A program made the translations under genes and the position numbers. Under the pieces are notes generated by a model, which worked only from the letters and a program-made list of their open reading frames with translations, searched no databases and was not told the DNA's origin. Shown piece by piece: positions 24,214 through 32,776 of a DNA stretch of 41,259 bases. This DNA is from Candidatus Latescibacterota bacterium (lineage in GTDB: Bacteria > Latescibacterota > UBA2968 > GCA-2709665). The DNA lies in the NCBI GenBank assembly GCA_021295655.1, contig JAGWBX010000029.1, positions 61,657 through 102,915 of the forward strand. The letters are read 5' to 3'. Numbering within the stretch: position 1 is the stretch's first letter; each line of letters begins with the position of its first letter.

Positions 24214-25011
24214 ATGGCGAAAACGCTGCGCGTCTGCCTGGCTGCTCTGAAGCAGCGGCCCTCCGTGTCCGATGGTGTTGAGAAGCTGATTTCCGTTCTC
24301 CACGAATGCCGGGACCGGGAGGTGGATATCGTTTGCACGCCGGAGGCGTACCTCCCGGGACTCAGAGGCGCGTCATTCGATCTCCCGGATCCGGACCAGC
24401 CGGCAATGGAACGGGCCCTGAAGGACCTTCGTGCGGCCTGCCGGGAAACCGGCGTCGCCATCATCGCGGGCATGGAATGGCAATCCGAACTCGGCCTCGA
24501 AAACAGGGCTTTCGTTATCTCCTCCGCGGGCAGGGTGCTCGGCTACCAGACCAAGAACCAGATCACCCCCGGCGGGGAGTCGGAGAATTACGTGCCGGAC
24601 GGGCGGCGAAGGGTGTTCGCCGTTAAGGGCGTCACGTTCGGAATCACGATCTGCCACGAAGGCTGGCGCTATCCGGAAACCGTGCGGTGGCCCGCCGTCC
24701 GGGGCGCGCGGGTGGTCTTCCAGCCCCAGGTCACGGGAAGCGACGAACGGGGACAGAAGCCCGGGAAGTGGGGCGAGTCTTTCTACGAGAAGGCCATGCA
24801 ATGCCGCGCGGGGGAAAACAGCATTTACTTCGCCAGCGTCAATCAGGCCATGAAGGGTCAGAATTCAGCCACCAGCCTGATCGACCCGGAAGGCAATCTC
24901 ATCGAATACATCCCGTGCGGCAAGGAAGCCATGCTCATTGCCGACCTGGACATTGGAAGTGCCACGCGCCTGTACACGAGGCGGTACCGGCCCGAACTCT
25001 ACCCCGCTTGA
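24214..25011 (+). CDS. nitrilase-superfamily carbon-nitrogen hydrolase
   Basis: A protein of 265 residues. The catalytic Glu-Lys-Cys triad is complete: Glu44 in TPEAYLPG, Lys114 in YQTKNQITPG, Cys147 in TICHEGWRYPE. It should hydrolyse a C-N bond (amide, carbamoyl or similar) in the cytosol. The closing segment (NSATSLIDPEGNLIEYIP, AMLIADLDIGSATRLY) is typical of amidase branches such as omega-amidase or N-carbamoylase; the branch is not resolved. ATG 24214 has GAGGA eight bases upstream. Its neighbours are a phosphoesterase fusion upstream and an exported EF-hand protein 20 bases downstream. Confidence 0.9.
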   Translation: MAKTLRVCLAALKQRPSVSDGVEKLISVLHECRDREVDIVCTPEAYLPGLRGASFDLPDPDQPAMERALKDLRAACRETGVAIIAGMEWQSELGLENRAFVISSAGRVLGYQTKNQITPGGESENYVPDGRRRVFAVKGVTFGITICHEGWRYPETVRWPAVRGARVVFQPQVTGSDERGQKPGKWGESFYEKAMQCRAGENSIYFASVNQAMKGQNSATSLIDPEGNLIEYIPCGKEAMLIADLDIGSATRLYTRRYRPELYPA

Positions 25012-25031
25012 CCCGTCCCGGAGGATGATAT

Positions 25032-26354
25032 ATGGCCAGAATCGTACTCGTTTTTTTTTGTGTCTGTTTCGCGTTGAACGGTAGCGCCACGGCACAGGAG
25101 ACCTCACAGGCCGACTTCGACGGAGACGGCGAGGTCTCCTTTGCGGATTTTATCATTTTCGCCAGTGGGTTCGGCAAGACGGGCCAGGACGCGGACTTCG
25201 ACGCCAGGCTGGACCTGAATAAAAGCGGCGCGGTCGACTTCCAGGACTTTGTCCTCTTTGCACAGCAGTTCGGCGGCTCGACGCCGCCCGAAAACGGGGA
25301 TGAGGAGCCGTTCGACCCGCCGCGTATCTATGTCTCGGACACCCTTGGCAACAGGGTCTTCGTCCTGGATGGGGAAACCAATTTTTTCAACCCGGGTCTG
25401 TCGGCCGTCATTGCACAGCCCCGCAGCGTAACCTATTCTTCGATCAACAGGCGCATATACGTTGTCGCTGCGGACACGTTCCACGCGTTAACCGAATCCA
25501 GTGAAACCGATTATCGGTTGCCACTCACAGATCCGTCCCAGACTCCGGGCTTTCCGCCGACGGGGCGAGGCGGCTTCAGGATGGTGTTATCGCCGGACCA
25601 TCGCCTTGCCTACATCACCGAAGACGCCGCCCATCAGGTTGAGGCTGTCCATCTGAAGGACGCCGAATCCGTGGCTGTAATTCCACTCTCCTATAAGCCC
25701 AGTGGCATCGCCATTTCTCCTGGTGGCGACGCAGTGTACGTAGGACATCCGCAAAGACCGTGGATCTCCGTTATCAACGGCCCCGGCCAGGCGCTCTCAG
25801 ACAGCATCCGCCTCGAAGGATGGGGCAATGGGCGGTTGGCGGTATCGCCAGAGGGAGACAGGATTTATACCTCCATAAACGTGGGCGGAACCGATCCTTC
25901 TGTTAAAATCATCTCGATCAGCCCGGAGACCAAGGAAGTCGACGGCATGCTGGAGGTGTCGGCGGATTCAACCACTAACGTTATCGACCTTCAGATATCC
26001 AGAGACGGGCTGAATCTCTACGCAACCGTATGGCCGGGTCCGGCGCCGATCGAACCACTCAAGGAAGGAGCTGTAAGCTATCTCCTGACCATTGATCGGT
26101 TGGCCCTCACGACAACGAGCGTCATTCAGACTAACTGGTATCAGAATAATTTCGGGGTGTCCAGGGACGGCAAGACCGCATACGTCGCCGTTTTGGACCC
26201 TGCTGCAGGCTCCTATGAACTCGCTGTCCTGGACCTCGTAAACGAAGAGGTCGATGGTCTGGTCCTGGGCTTTTTTACACCTTTTGACGTCAAGGTCTAC
26301 GGCGGCAAGGCGGCCCTGGGTCGTATTCAGTTCCCTGAGATCACCGTATTCTGA
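25032..26354 (+). CDS. exported dockerin-like EF-hand plus YVTN-type beta-propeller protein
   Basis: A protein of 440 residues. The signal peptide (MARIVLVFFCVCFALNGSATA) is followed by two calcium-binding EF-hand/dockerin-like repeats: DFDGDGEVSFADFIIFASGFG (about 28-48) and LDLNKSGAVDFQDFVLFAQQFG (about 61-82). An acidic linker leads to a seven-blade-type propeller (about 97-440) with YVTN-like strands: RIYVSDTLGNRVFVLDG, RLAYITEDAAHQVEAV, GDAVYVGHP, GDRIYTSINVGG and KTAYVAVLDP. It is secreted or surface-exposed. The EF-hand style (FADFxxFAxxFG) is one I associate with Latescibacterota/Poribacteria-like genomes. The start follows GGAGGATGATAT. Binding partner unknown. Confidence 0.85.
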   Translation: MARIVLVFFCVCFALNGSATAQETSQADFDGDGEVSFADFIIFASGFGKTGQDADFDARLDLNKSGAVDFQDFVLFAQQFGGSTPPENGDEEPFDPPRIYVSDTLGNRVFVLDGETNFFNPGLSAVIAQPRSVTYSSINRRIYVVAADTFHALTESSETDYRLPLTDPSQTPGFPPTGRGGFRMVLSPDHRLAYITEDAAHQVEAVHLKDAESVAVIPLSYKPSGIAISPGGDAVYVGHPQRPWISVINGPGQALSDSIRLEGWGNGRLAVSPEGDRIYTSINVGGTDPSVKIISISPETKEVDGMLEVSADSTTNVIDLQISRDGLNLYATVWPGPAPIEPLKEGAVSYLLTIDRLALTTTSVIQTNWYQNNFGVSRDGKTAYVAVLDPAAGSYELAVLDLVNEEVDGLVLGFFTPFDVKVYGGKAALGRIQFPEITVF

Positions 26355-26524
26355 TCGCCAGTCGCAGTGCATGGCAATGTCGGTGCAAGAGTTCTCCCCG
26401 CCCTCGATATGTCAATCTGTCCGTGACACTTTGCCCGTGGGTCTTGCTTGACGTTGGGCGGGGCGGCGTGTCCGAAGGGAATAAACCCATATAGCCCTTG
26501 CAAACGGCCCCGAATTCCTGTAAA

Positions 26525-26553
26525 TTTTCATATAGACCGACGTCGTATATGAT
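26525..26553 (+). promoter_or_regulatory. candidate sigma-70 promoter of the dehydrogenase pair
   Basis: TTTTCA (4 of 6) and TATGAT (5 of 6) are separated by 17 bases, 30 bases ahead of the first dehydrogenase ATG. The surrounding AT-rich patch stands out in GC-rich DNA. It is the best candidate in the 228-base gap 26355-26582. Confidence 0.4.
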
Positions 26554-26582
26554 GCGTCACCTATTGACGAGGAGCGGGGACC

Positions 26583-27638
26583 ATGCTCTCATCGCTTCTA
26601 CTTGAACCCGGCCGTCTGGAACTTCGGGACGTGGACATCCCAAGCGCAGGTCCCGGCGAGGTGGTTGTCAGGGTGCGGTCCGCACTCACGTGCGGCACAG
26701 AACTGAAGACCTTCCGCCGCGGACACCCGAAAATTCCCACGCCAACGCCCCTGGGGCATGAGTTCTCCGGCGACATTTACGAAGTCGGCGACGGTGTGAC
26801 CAGATTCAAACCGGGCGACCAGGTGATGACCGCGCCTACTGCGCCGTGCGGAGATTGCGTGGACTGCCTCAAGTCGCGGGAGAACCTCTGCCCGTACGCA
26901 ATCGACGAGATGGTGTTCGGCGCTTTCGCGGAATACGTCCGCGTGCCGGCACACGTCGTCCGGAACAACATGTTCAAAAAGCCTGCCGATCTCTCGTACG
27001 AAGAGGCCGCCATGCTGGAGCCGCTCTCGTGCGTGGTCTACGGCATGGACCAGGTACTTATGGGGCCGGACGCTACGGTGCTCATCATCGGCGCGGGCGC
27101 CATCGGATTGATGCACACGGCCGTGGTGCGTGCCTTCGGGGCCAAACGCGTCATTGTCGCGGGCAGGCGCGAATACCGGCTCAGACTCGCCACGACGCTC
27201 GGTGCGGACGAGATTATCGACGTGGATCACGAAAACGCGATCGACCGCGTGAAGGATCTGACCGGCGGTATCGGCGCGGACCTGGTAATCGAATGTACCG
27301 GCCAGCTCGCCGTGTGGGAGAGCACGCCAGACCTGGTTGCCAAGGGCGGGACGATCGTGCTGTTCGGCGGTCTCCCGAAGGGCACCGTCGCCACCTTCGA
27401 CACCGCCCGGTTACACTACGATCAGATTACACTCAAGGGCGTGTTTCACTACAGCCGCAGTGCCGTGAAGAAGGCTTACCAGATGCTGGTCGACAGAAAG
27501 ATCCATCTCAACCGCCTGATTTCCGGCACCTATTCCCTGTCCGATCTGAAACACGTCTTCGAGTTGCTGCTGGAGAAGGGCAACGACGTCAAGTTCGCGG
27601 TCGTTCCCTCCGAAGCCAGCCCGGAAAAAGCCGGATGA
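26583..27638 (+). CDS. zinc-dependent medium-chain dehydrogenase (first)
   Basis: A protein of 351 residues; NAD(P)-dependent alcohol/polyol dehydrogenase family. The catalytic zinc region is LTCGTELKTF (Cys37) with PLGHEFSG (His-Glu, about 59-60). Structural zinc cysteines lie in APCGDCVDCLKSRENLC (about 88-104). The Rossmann motif is IIGAGAIGLMHTAVVRAFGAK (about 165-185), followed by VIVAGRREYR, whose basic residues could favour NADP. It resembles threonine or sorbitol dehydrogenase-like MDRs; the substrate is open. ATG 26583 follows GAGGAGCGGGG. The stop codon overlaps the ATG of the next dehydrogenase. Confidence 0.9.
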   Translation: MLSSLLLEPGRLELRDVDIPSAGPGEVVVRVRSALTCGTELKTFRRGHPKIPTPTPLGHEFSGDIYEVGDGVTRFKPGDQVMTAPTAPCGDCVDCLKSRENLCPYAIDEMVFGAFAEYVRVPAHVVRNNMFKKPADLSYEEAAMLEPLSCVVYGMDQVLMGPDATVLIIGAGAIGLMHTAVVRAFGAKRVIVAGRREYRLRLATTLGADEIIDVDHENAIDRVKDLTGGIGADLVIECTGQLAVWESTPDLVAKGGTIVLFGGLPKGTVATFDTARLHYDQITLKGVFHYSRSAVKKAYQMLVDRKIHLNRLISGTYSLSDLKHVFELLLEKGNDVKFAVVPSEASPEKAG

Positions 27639-28678
27639 TGCGCGTAGCCCGCCTGTACGACTACGGCGACGTCCGCATCGAAAACGAACCGATCCCCGAA
27701 ATCGGGCCCGCAGACGCCCTCGTCAAATTAGCGGTTTGCGGCATCTGCACGAGCGATACCCTGCCGTGGTACGTGCGCCGCAAGGCGCCGATCGTCCTCG
27801 GGCACGAACCCGCGGGGACCATCGTCGAAGTCGGTTCCGAAGCCTCCGGTTTCTCACCGGGCGATCGTGTTTTCGTTCACCATCATGCCCCCTGCATGCG
27901 TTGCCGTTTGTGCCGCCGGGGGCATTTTTCAATGTGCCCCACCTGGAAGGCCTCCGCGCTGGACCCCGGCGGCCTTGCCGAATTCGTACGCGTTCCGGGG
28001 CTTAACCTCACAACGGATACCCTCAAACTTCCGGCCTCGCTTACCCTCGAAGACGGCGCTTTCGTGGAACCCACGGCCTGCGCGGTACAGGCGCTGAAAC
28101 GCCGCGCGCGCATGAAACGGGGAGACCGCGTCCTCATCATCGGCATGGGCATTATGGGTCAGATTCTTGCCCTGGTCGCAAGACACTACGGCGCGTCTAC
28201 GGTGATTGCGGCCGACATGGTTCCCTACCGGCTGGCGAAGGCCCGGGAACTCGGGGCCGACAGGTCTGTCGACGTCACACGGGAGACCCTGTCCGACTCC
28301 GTCGCCGTCGCCACCGGGGGCGACTTGGCCGACGTGGTTGTGGTTGGCCCGGGCACGATAGCGGCGATGGCGTCCGGATTCCCGGCAGTCGGCGTGGGTG
28401 GGACGGTGCTTCTGTTTACGCCTGCCGAACCCGGTCGGACCCTGGCGGTCGATCCTTATGATCTGTATTCCAGGGACATCACGCTGACAACCAGCTATTC
28501 GTGCGGTCCGCCGGACACGCGGGAAGCGCTCGAAATCGTTAGCCTCGGCGTGGTGAACGCGAAGAAACTCGTCACGCACCGCTTTCCCCTGGAGGACGCT
28601 GCCTCCGGTTTTCAAACCGTGGCCGAAGCCGGCGAGTCCGTCAAGACCCTCGTCGTCATCGACGAAAAACAGGCGTAA
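27635..28678 (+). CDS. zinc-dependent medium-chain dehydrogenase (second)
   Basis: A protein of 347 residues. Catalytic zinc residues are in AVCGICTSD (Cys) and LGHEPAGTI (His-Glu). The structural zinc site is HHHAPCMRCRLCRRGHFSMC. The Rossmann segment is IIGMGIMGQILALVARHYGA with ADMVPYRL after it. It is clearly divergent from the first dehydrogenase, so the pair is not a recent duplication. ATG 27635 overlaps the preceding stop as ATGA (a second ATG follows immediately at 27638), giving translational coupling. Two different MDRs in tandem suggest successive oxidations of a polyol or sugar, an inference only. A tautomerase gene follows 63 bases downstream. Confidence 0.9.
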   Translation: MMRVARLYDYGDVRIENEPIPEIGPADALVKLAVCGICTSDTLPWYVRRKAPIVLGHEPAGTIVEVGSEASGFSPGDRVFVHHHAPCMRCRLCRRGHFSMCPTWKASALDPGGLAEFVRVPGLNLTTDTLKLPASLTLEDGAFVEPTACAVQALKRRARMKRGDRVLIIGMGIMGQILALVARHYGASTVIAADMVPYRLAKARELGADRSVDVTRETLSDSVAVATGGDLADVVVVGPGTIAAMASGFPAVGVGGTVLLFTPAEPGRTLAVDPYDLYSRDITLTTSYSCGPPDTREALEIVSLGVVNAKKLVTHRFPLEDAASGFQTVAEAGESVKTLVVIDEKQA

Positions 28679-28741
28679 TTTCCGGCCGCCTGGGTTCGAG
28701 CCTGCATGACACGGTAGTTCGTTTATAGAAAGGATACCGGC

Positions 28742-28933
28742 ATGCCCTATGTCAACGTCAAGATGCTCGACGGCCGCACGAACGACCAGAAACGCGATCT
28801 GGTCAAGGCCATCACAGACGCCCTGGAAGACATCTGTGGAGCAAAACCGAGTGGCACCATGGTTGTTATCGAGGAAGTGACCCGCGACCACTGGGCCGTC
28901 GGCGGCGCACTGATTTCAGACAGGGACGCATAG
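28742..28933 (+). CDS. 4-oxalocrotonate tautomerase family protein
   Basis: A protein of 63 residues. It begins MPYVNVKMLDGRTNDQKRDL, so processing exposes the catalytic Pro1 of the tautomerase superfamily. KRDLVKAITDALEDI is the family helix and VVIEEVTRDHWAVGG the second strand; the Arg-x-x-x-Trp-like WAVGG end is typical. It should act as a small homo-oligomer interconverting keto/enol forms of 2-oxo acids. The ribosome site is AAAGGA seven bases upstream. It lies directly after the two dehydrogenases and likely belongs to the same catabolic unit. Substrate unknown. Confidence 0.88.
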   Translation: MPYVNVKMLDGRTNDQKRDLVKAITDALEDICGAKPSGTMVVIEEVTRDHWAVGGALISDRDA

Positions 28934-29027
28934 CCTGCAAAGATGTCGCCATTGAGCGGACGCGCCGGCGCGAAGGGTGGAACCGGCGTCCTGAAATTCC
29001 CGAATCCGGGTTTCTGCGTGTTTGATC

Positions 29028-29056
29028 TTGACAGAAATATACCGGCCGCCTATATT
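29028..29056 (+). promoter_or_regulatory. near-consensus sigma-70 promoter for the TPR gene
   Basis: A perfect TTGACA (29028-29033), exactly 17 bases, then TATATT (29051-29056; 5 of 6). Transcription would begin near 29063, leaving a leader of about 135 nt before the TTG start at 29199. It excludes the upstream in-frame ATG at 29022 as a start. Confidence 0.7.
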
Positions 29057-29095
29057 GCACCGAATCCGTAGCGCAAATAGAGAAAGGTGGTCCGG

Positions 29096-29128
29096 TTGCC
29101 GACACGCGCCATCCGGCATGCGGAATGA
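29096..29128 (+). other. possible 10-codon leader ORF in the TPR 5' leader
   Basis: TTG 29096 follows AGAAAGGTGG and reads ten codons (LPTRAIRHAE) to TGA at 29126-29128. A 12-base direct repeat (AATAGAGAAAGG) lies before this mini-ORF at 29076-29087 and again before the real TTG start at 29178-29189. It may be a leader peptide or a decayed duplicate of the ribosome site. The evidence is weak. Confidence 0.25.
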
Positions 29129-29198
29129 CCGCGGACCGGGTGCAGTTCTTGTATCGGCTGAATCGACGATTCGTTGCAATAGAGAAAGGGGAAAGGCC

Positions 29199-30431
29199 TT
29201 GTACCCTCTAATCCGAATCCTTCGTCGGGCGGGGATTTTCGTGCTCGCGCTTCTTTTGTTGGCCAGTCTGGGTACCGTGCAGGCGTACGCCGCGAAAAAG
29301 AAGATCACCAAAGGCGACGCCAAAATTGCCAAGCGGTCCGCCCACCTATACATCAGCCAGCGCCTGTTCGACAAGGCCCTGGCCCAGTTGCTGGTCGTCA
29401 TCGAGGGCGACCCCGAGGACGTCCAGGCGCATTTCATGCTGGGCGAGATCTACTCCGAGAAGAATATGCAGGATGAGATGAGGAAGGAATTCGAGTGGGT
29501 CCTTGCAACCAAGAAAGGCAAGAAGAAATACGCCAAGAAAATCCAGCCCTACCTGGACATGTGGTGGAGCCGGAACTACAATAACGCCGTGAGGGCGATC
29601 GGCGCCGAAGACTACGGCGCGGCCATCGAATCCCTTCAGAAAGCCATTGCGCTGGCGCCCGGGAAACCCATGTCCTACCAGGCGCTGGGGGTGGCCTATC
29701 TGAACATGGGCCAGGCGCAGGCCGGCATCGACGCCTACGAAAAAGCGGTCGAACTCGACAGCACGGAAGCGTCCTCGTTTGTGAACCTGGGCCGGGCGTA
29801 TATGAATATGAAGAATTACGACGAAGCGACGCAGTGCTTCGCCCGGGCCCATCGGCTGGCGCCCGATAACGCGGGCTTCCTGAATGACCTCGCCCGCGCC
29901 CAGCAGTTTACGGGCGACACCGCGGCCGCTCTCGAGTCCGCGGAGAAAGCCCTGGCCATCGAACCCGACAATCTGGACGTTCTTATGATGGCCGGTCAGA
30001 TGCAGTTGTTGGGAGGCGATTACGAACAGGCGGCCGGACTCCTCGAAAGGGTGGCCGCGCAGAAGCCGGAAGACGTGGATAACCTGTTCAATCTCGCGGA
30101 ATGTTACAGGAATCTGGGACGGGTTGACGAGGCCGTCAACCTGTTCCTGAAGAGTGTCCAGGCCAATCCGCAGGACGCAGACGCGTGGTTCCGGCTGGGC
30201 AGAATATATGAAAAACAGGGCAGGCTCACGGAATCCATAGAAGCCCTCAAGATGGTCGTCAGCCTCCGGCCCACCAGTGTGAAGGGCTGGCAGGCGCTGT
30301 CACGTTCGTGGGCCCTGCTTTCCAAGGAGCAGTCTGATGCGGGTATGGACGACGCGGCTTCGGCAAGCGCAAAGAGTGCCGAAGAGGCCTACAATATGAG
30401 CACGAGTCTGCAGGAACAGGGCGGGGGGTGA
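29199..30431 (+). CDS. exported tetratricopeptide repeat protein
   Basis: A protein of 410 residues. It starts with a basic and hydrophobic signal sequence (about 1-31, RILRRAGIFVLALLLLASLG, then VQAYAAKKK), so it is periplasmic or membrane-anchored. About nine TPR units follow. Clear ones are AAIESLQKAIALAPGKPMSY, AGIDAYEKAVELDSTEASSF, EATQCFARAHRLAPDNAGFL, AALESAEKALAIEPDNLDVL, EAVNLFLKSVQANPQDADAW and ESIEALKMVVSLRPTSVKGW. TTG 29199 is chosen because GGGGAAAGG precedes it directly and a consensus promoter at 29028-29056 rules out the longest frame. It is a protein-interaction scaffold. The MDH-like gene follows closely. Confidence 0.85.
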   Translation: MYPLIRILRRAGIFVLALLLLASLGTVQAYAAKKKITKGDAKIAKRSAHLYISQRLFDKALAQLLVVIEGDPEDVQAHFMLGEIYSEKNMQDEMRKEFEWVLATKKGKKKYAKKIQPYLDMWWSRNYNNAVRAIGAEDYGAAIESLQKAIALAPGKPMSYQALGVAYLNMGQAQAGIDAYEKAVELDSTEASSFVNLGRAYMNMKNYDEATQCFARAHRLAPDNAGFLNDLARAQQFTGDTAAALESAEKALAIEPDNLDVLMMAGQMQLLGGDYEQAAGLLERVAAQKPEDVDNLFNLAECYRNLGRVDEAVNLFLKSVQANPQDADAWFRLGRIYEKQGRLTESIEALKMVVSLRPTSVKGWQALSRSWALLSKEQSDAGMDDAASASAKSAEEAYNMSTSLQEQGGG

Positions 30432-30460
30432 AGCGGCCTGGCCGCCGGGAGACAAAACAG

Positions 30461-31471
30461 ATGTATCTGACGGACGAAAAAGTAGCCGTTCTGGGCGCGG
30501 CCGGAGCCATCGGCTCGAATCTCGCCCAGACCCTGCTGGCATCGGGTACCGCTGGCAGGGTATCCATGTACGACCCGTTCGAACCGGGTCTGGAAGGCGC
30601 CGCGGAGGAAATCTACCACTGCGGATTTCCGGGCGCGAACGTCACCTGGACCGCGGACATTGCAGAAGCCCTTTCCGGCGCCAGCTATGTGATCAGTTCG
30701 GGCGGCGCGCCCAGAAAGGAAGGGATGACGCGCGAAGACCTCACCCGCGATAACGGTCTGATCGCGAAACAACTCGGTCTCGACGTCAAACAGTATTGTC
30801 CAAATTGCAAGTTCGTCATCATCATCTTCAATCCTGCCGATATCACGGGCCTTACCACGCTGGTGCATTCCGGACTCCCGGCCGGCCGTGTTTCCACGCT
30901 GGCCGCCCTGGACAGCACCCGGCTGCAGACGGCGCTGGCCCAGCATTTCAGGATTCAGCAGGACCGCGTGACCGGTTGCAAGACCTACGGAGGCCATGGC
31001 GAGTCGATGGCCGTATTCAAGAGCGGCACCGCCGTGGACGGTACTCCGCTCACGGAAATCCTGGCGGGCGCAACCGTAAACGGCATCGGACTGACAGCGG
31101 AAACGTGGAGCGGCATCCAGGCCCACGTGACCGGCGGCGGCGCCCGGATCATCCAGTTGCGCGGCCGCTCGTCCTACCAGTCACCCGCACAACAGAGCGT
31201 CTTCATGTTGCGGGGGTTGTTCGGCGAGCCGTACCGCTGGCCGTGCGGCGCCTACGTGGATAACGGGGAATTCAGCAGGATCATGATGGCCATGCCCGCC
31301 ACGCTTTCGGCAGACGGCGTCACCAGCAGCATGCCCGAGGGTACGGAGGAAGACCTGCACGCGTTGAGGAATTCCTACGCGCACCTGGTCGGACTGCGGG
31401 ACGAGATCATCCGGGAGGGCATCCTGCCGCCGTTGTCCGAGTGGGGCAACAGCAATTCGAATCTGGCATAG
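30461..31471 (+). CDS. malate dehydrogenase-like NAD-dependent 2-hydroxyacid dehydrogenase
   Basis: A protein of 336 residues. The Rossmann loop is GAAGAIGS (12-19), the NAD ribose-binding Asp is at 38, substrate-binding Arg residues are in PRKEGMTREDL (85 and 91), FNPADI has Asn124, STLAALDSTRLQ holds the Asp-Arg pair, and GGHGESM has catalytic His179. This fits LDH/MDH-type reduction of a 2-oxo acid. The loop Arg-x-x-x-x-x-Arg pattern favours malate, but the divergent C-terminus (PYRWPCGAYVDNG) leaves other substrates possible. GTG 30428 overlaps the TPR stop codon, yet ATG 30461 with GGGAG upstream fits the fold better. A terminator follows. Confidence 0.82.
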   Translation: MYLTDEKVAVLGAAGAIGSNLAQTLLASGTAGRVSMYDPFEPGLEGAAEEIYHCGFPGANVTWTADIAEALSGASYVISSGGAPRKEGMTREDLTRDNGLIAKQLGLDVKQYCPNCKFVIIIFNPADITGLTTLVHSGLPAGRVSTLAALDSTRLQTALAQHFRIQQDRVTGCKTYGGHGESMAVFKSGTAVDGTPLTEILAGATVNGIGLTAETWSGIQAHVTGGGARIIQLRGRSSYQSPAQQSVFMLRGLFGEPYRWPCGAYVDNGEFSRIMMAMPATLSADGVTSSMPEGTEEDLHALRNSYAHLVGLRDEIIREGILPPLSEWGNSNSNLA

Positions 31472-31495
31472 GTTCTGAGAGGATACCGCACGTTG

Positions 31496-31523
31496 AAGGG
31501 GCGCCCGTCGGGTTGCCCCTTTT
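31496..31523 (+). terminator. terminator after the MDH-like gene
   Basis: Stem AAGGGGC/GCCCCTT with inner CCC/GGG pairs, followed by TTCGTTT. It separates the TPR/MDH transcript from the D-amino-acid cassette that starts at 31611. Confidence 0.65.
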
Positions 31524-31610
31524 CGTTTGCCGCAATTCGGCATTTTCGTTATTTTCCGGCCGCATCCGGCCAACCGTAAATTGCCTCTCAATCTCACCGT
31601 CGAGGAACCC

Positions 31611-32759
31611 ATGTCCGCGCCATTCGACATGCTCATCAAGGGCGGTACGGTGATCGACCCGGCGCAGGGTCTGCACGCGACACGGGACGTGGCCATCGCG
31701 GGCGGGCGCATCGCGGCGCTCGACAATGAAATCTACGAGGAGACGGCACAGACCGTGATCGACGCCGCCGGGTACCTGGTGACGCCCGGCCTGATCGATC
31801 TGCACGTCCACGTCTGGTGGGGGGTGTCGCACTACGGTGTAGAACCGGACCCCACGTGCCTGGCCAGGGGCGTGACCACCGTCTACGACACAGGTTCGGC
31901 GGGGGCGGACACGTTTCCCGGATTCAGGAAGTATGTGATCCACGCCAGCGCCACTCGCATCAAGGCCTTTTTGCACGTCTCCTCCCAGGGCCTGTTGTCG
32001 CCCGGCATCGGCGAGCTGACCGATCTTCGGTTTGCAGACGTGGACCGCGCCGTGGGGATGTGTGAGGCGCACAAAGACGATATCGTGGGCGTCAAGATCC
32101 GGATGTCGAAGGGCCTGGTGGGAGAAAACGGTAGAGAATGCCTGAAACGGGCCTGCGAGATACGCAACGCCACCGGCCTGCCGCTGATGGTCCATCCCAA
32201 CGCCAGCCCACTCTCGTTCGATGAGATGATTGATGAACTTCGCCCGGGAGATATCGTCACCCACTGCTTTCACCGGAGCGACACCGGTATTCTGGACAAT
32301 TCCGGCGCGGTCCGTCCTTCCGCGCGCACGGCGGCGGAAAACGGGATCATGTTCGACGTGGGGCACGGCCAGGGCAGCTTTTCGTTCGACGTTGCCGAGG
32401 CCGCAATGTCCCAGGACTTTCCGCCGGGCGCCATTTCCAGCGACCTCCACGTCTACAATCTGAACGGCCCCGTTTTCGACCTCGTCACCACCGTCTCAAA
32501 ATTCCTCGTTCTGGGCCTTACGCTGGAACAGGCCCTCGACAAGGTGACGGCGGCCCCGGCGCGCCAAATGGGCGTACTGGGCGAAATCGGCACCCTGCGG
32601 CCGGGCGCGTGTGCCGATCTGGCCATCCTCGAACTCAAGCCGGGCAGCTTCGAATTTGCCGATACCCGCGGCGGGACCCGGTCGGCCGAACATAAACTCG
32701 AAGCGGTTTCCACCATCCGCGCCGGCAGGCTGTACGCGCCGTCGGCATTCGAAGATTGA
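31611..32759 (+). CDS. amidohydrolase/deacetylase-family metallohydrolase (COG3964-like)
   Basis: A protein of 382 residues with a dihydroorotase-like TIM-barrel. The metal site is visible: His65-x-His67 in LIDLHVHVWWG, probable carboxylated Lys162 in GVKIRMSK, His195 in MVHPN, His218 in THCFH, and the Asp in ISSDLHV. GTLRPGACADLAIL closes the barrel. Members of this branch have been linked to deacetylation of N-acetyl-D-amino-acid-type and (R)-mandelate-ester substrates. Here it directly precedes a D-aminopeptidase and a D-threonine-aldolase-like gene, which supports a D-configured N-acyl substrate by context. ATG 31611 has GAGGA upstream. The next gene starts 17 bases after the stop. Confidence 0.87.
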   Translation: MSAPFDMLIKGGTVIDPAQGLHATRDVAIAGGRIAALDNEIYEETAQTVIDAAGYLVTPGLIDLHVHVWWGVSHYGVEPDPTCLARGVTTVYDTGSAGADTFPGFRKYVIHASATRIKAFLHVSSQGLLSPGIGELTDLRFADVDRAVGMCEAHKDDIVGVKIRMSKGLVGENGRECLKRACEIRNATGLPLMVHPNASPLSFDEMIDELRPGDIVTHCFHRSDTGILDNSGAVRPSARTAAENGIMFDVGHGQGSFSFDVAEAAMSQDFPPGAISSDLHVYNLNGPVFDLVTTVSKFLVLGLTLEQALDKVTAAPARQMGVLGEIGTLRPGACADLAILELKPGSFEFADTRGGTRSAEHKLEAVSTIRAGRLYAPSAFED

Positions 32760-32776
32760 CACCTGAAGGGATCCCC

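Noticed and set aside
26846..27634. Long in-frame extension upstream of the second dehydrogenase
   Set aside because: It is out of frame with the complete first dehydrogenase, gives an Arg-rich nonsense translation, and the ATGA overlap at 27635 explains the true start.
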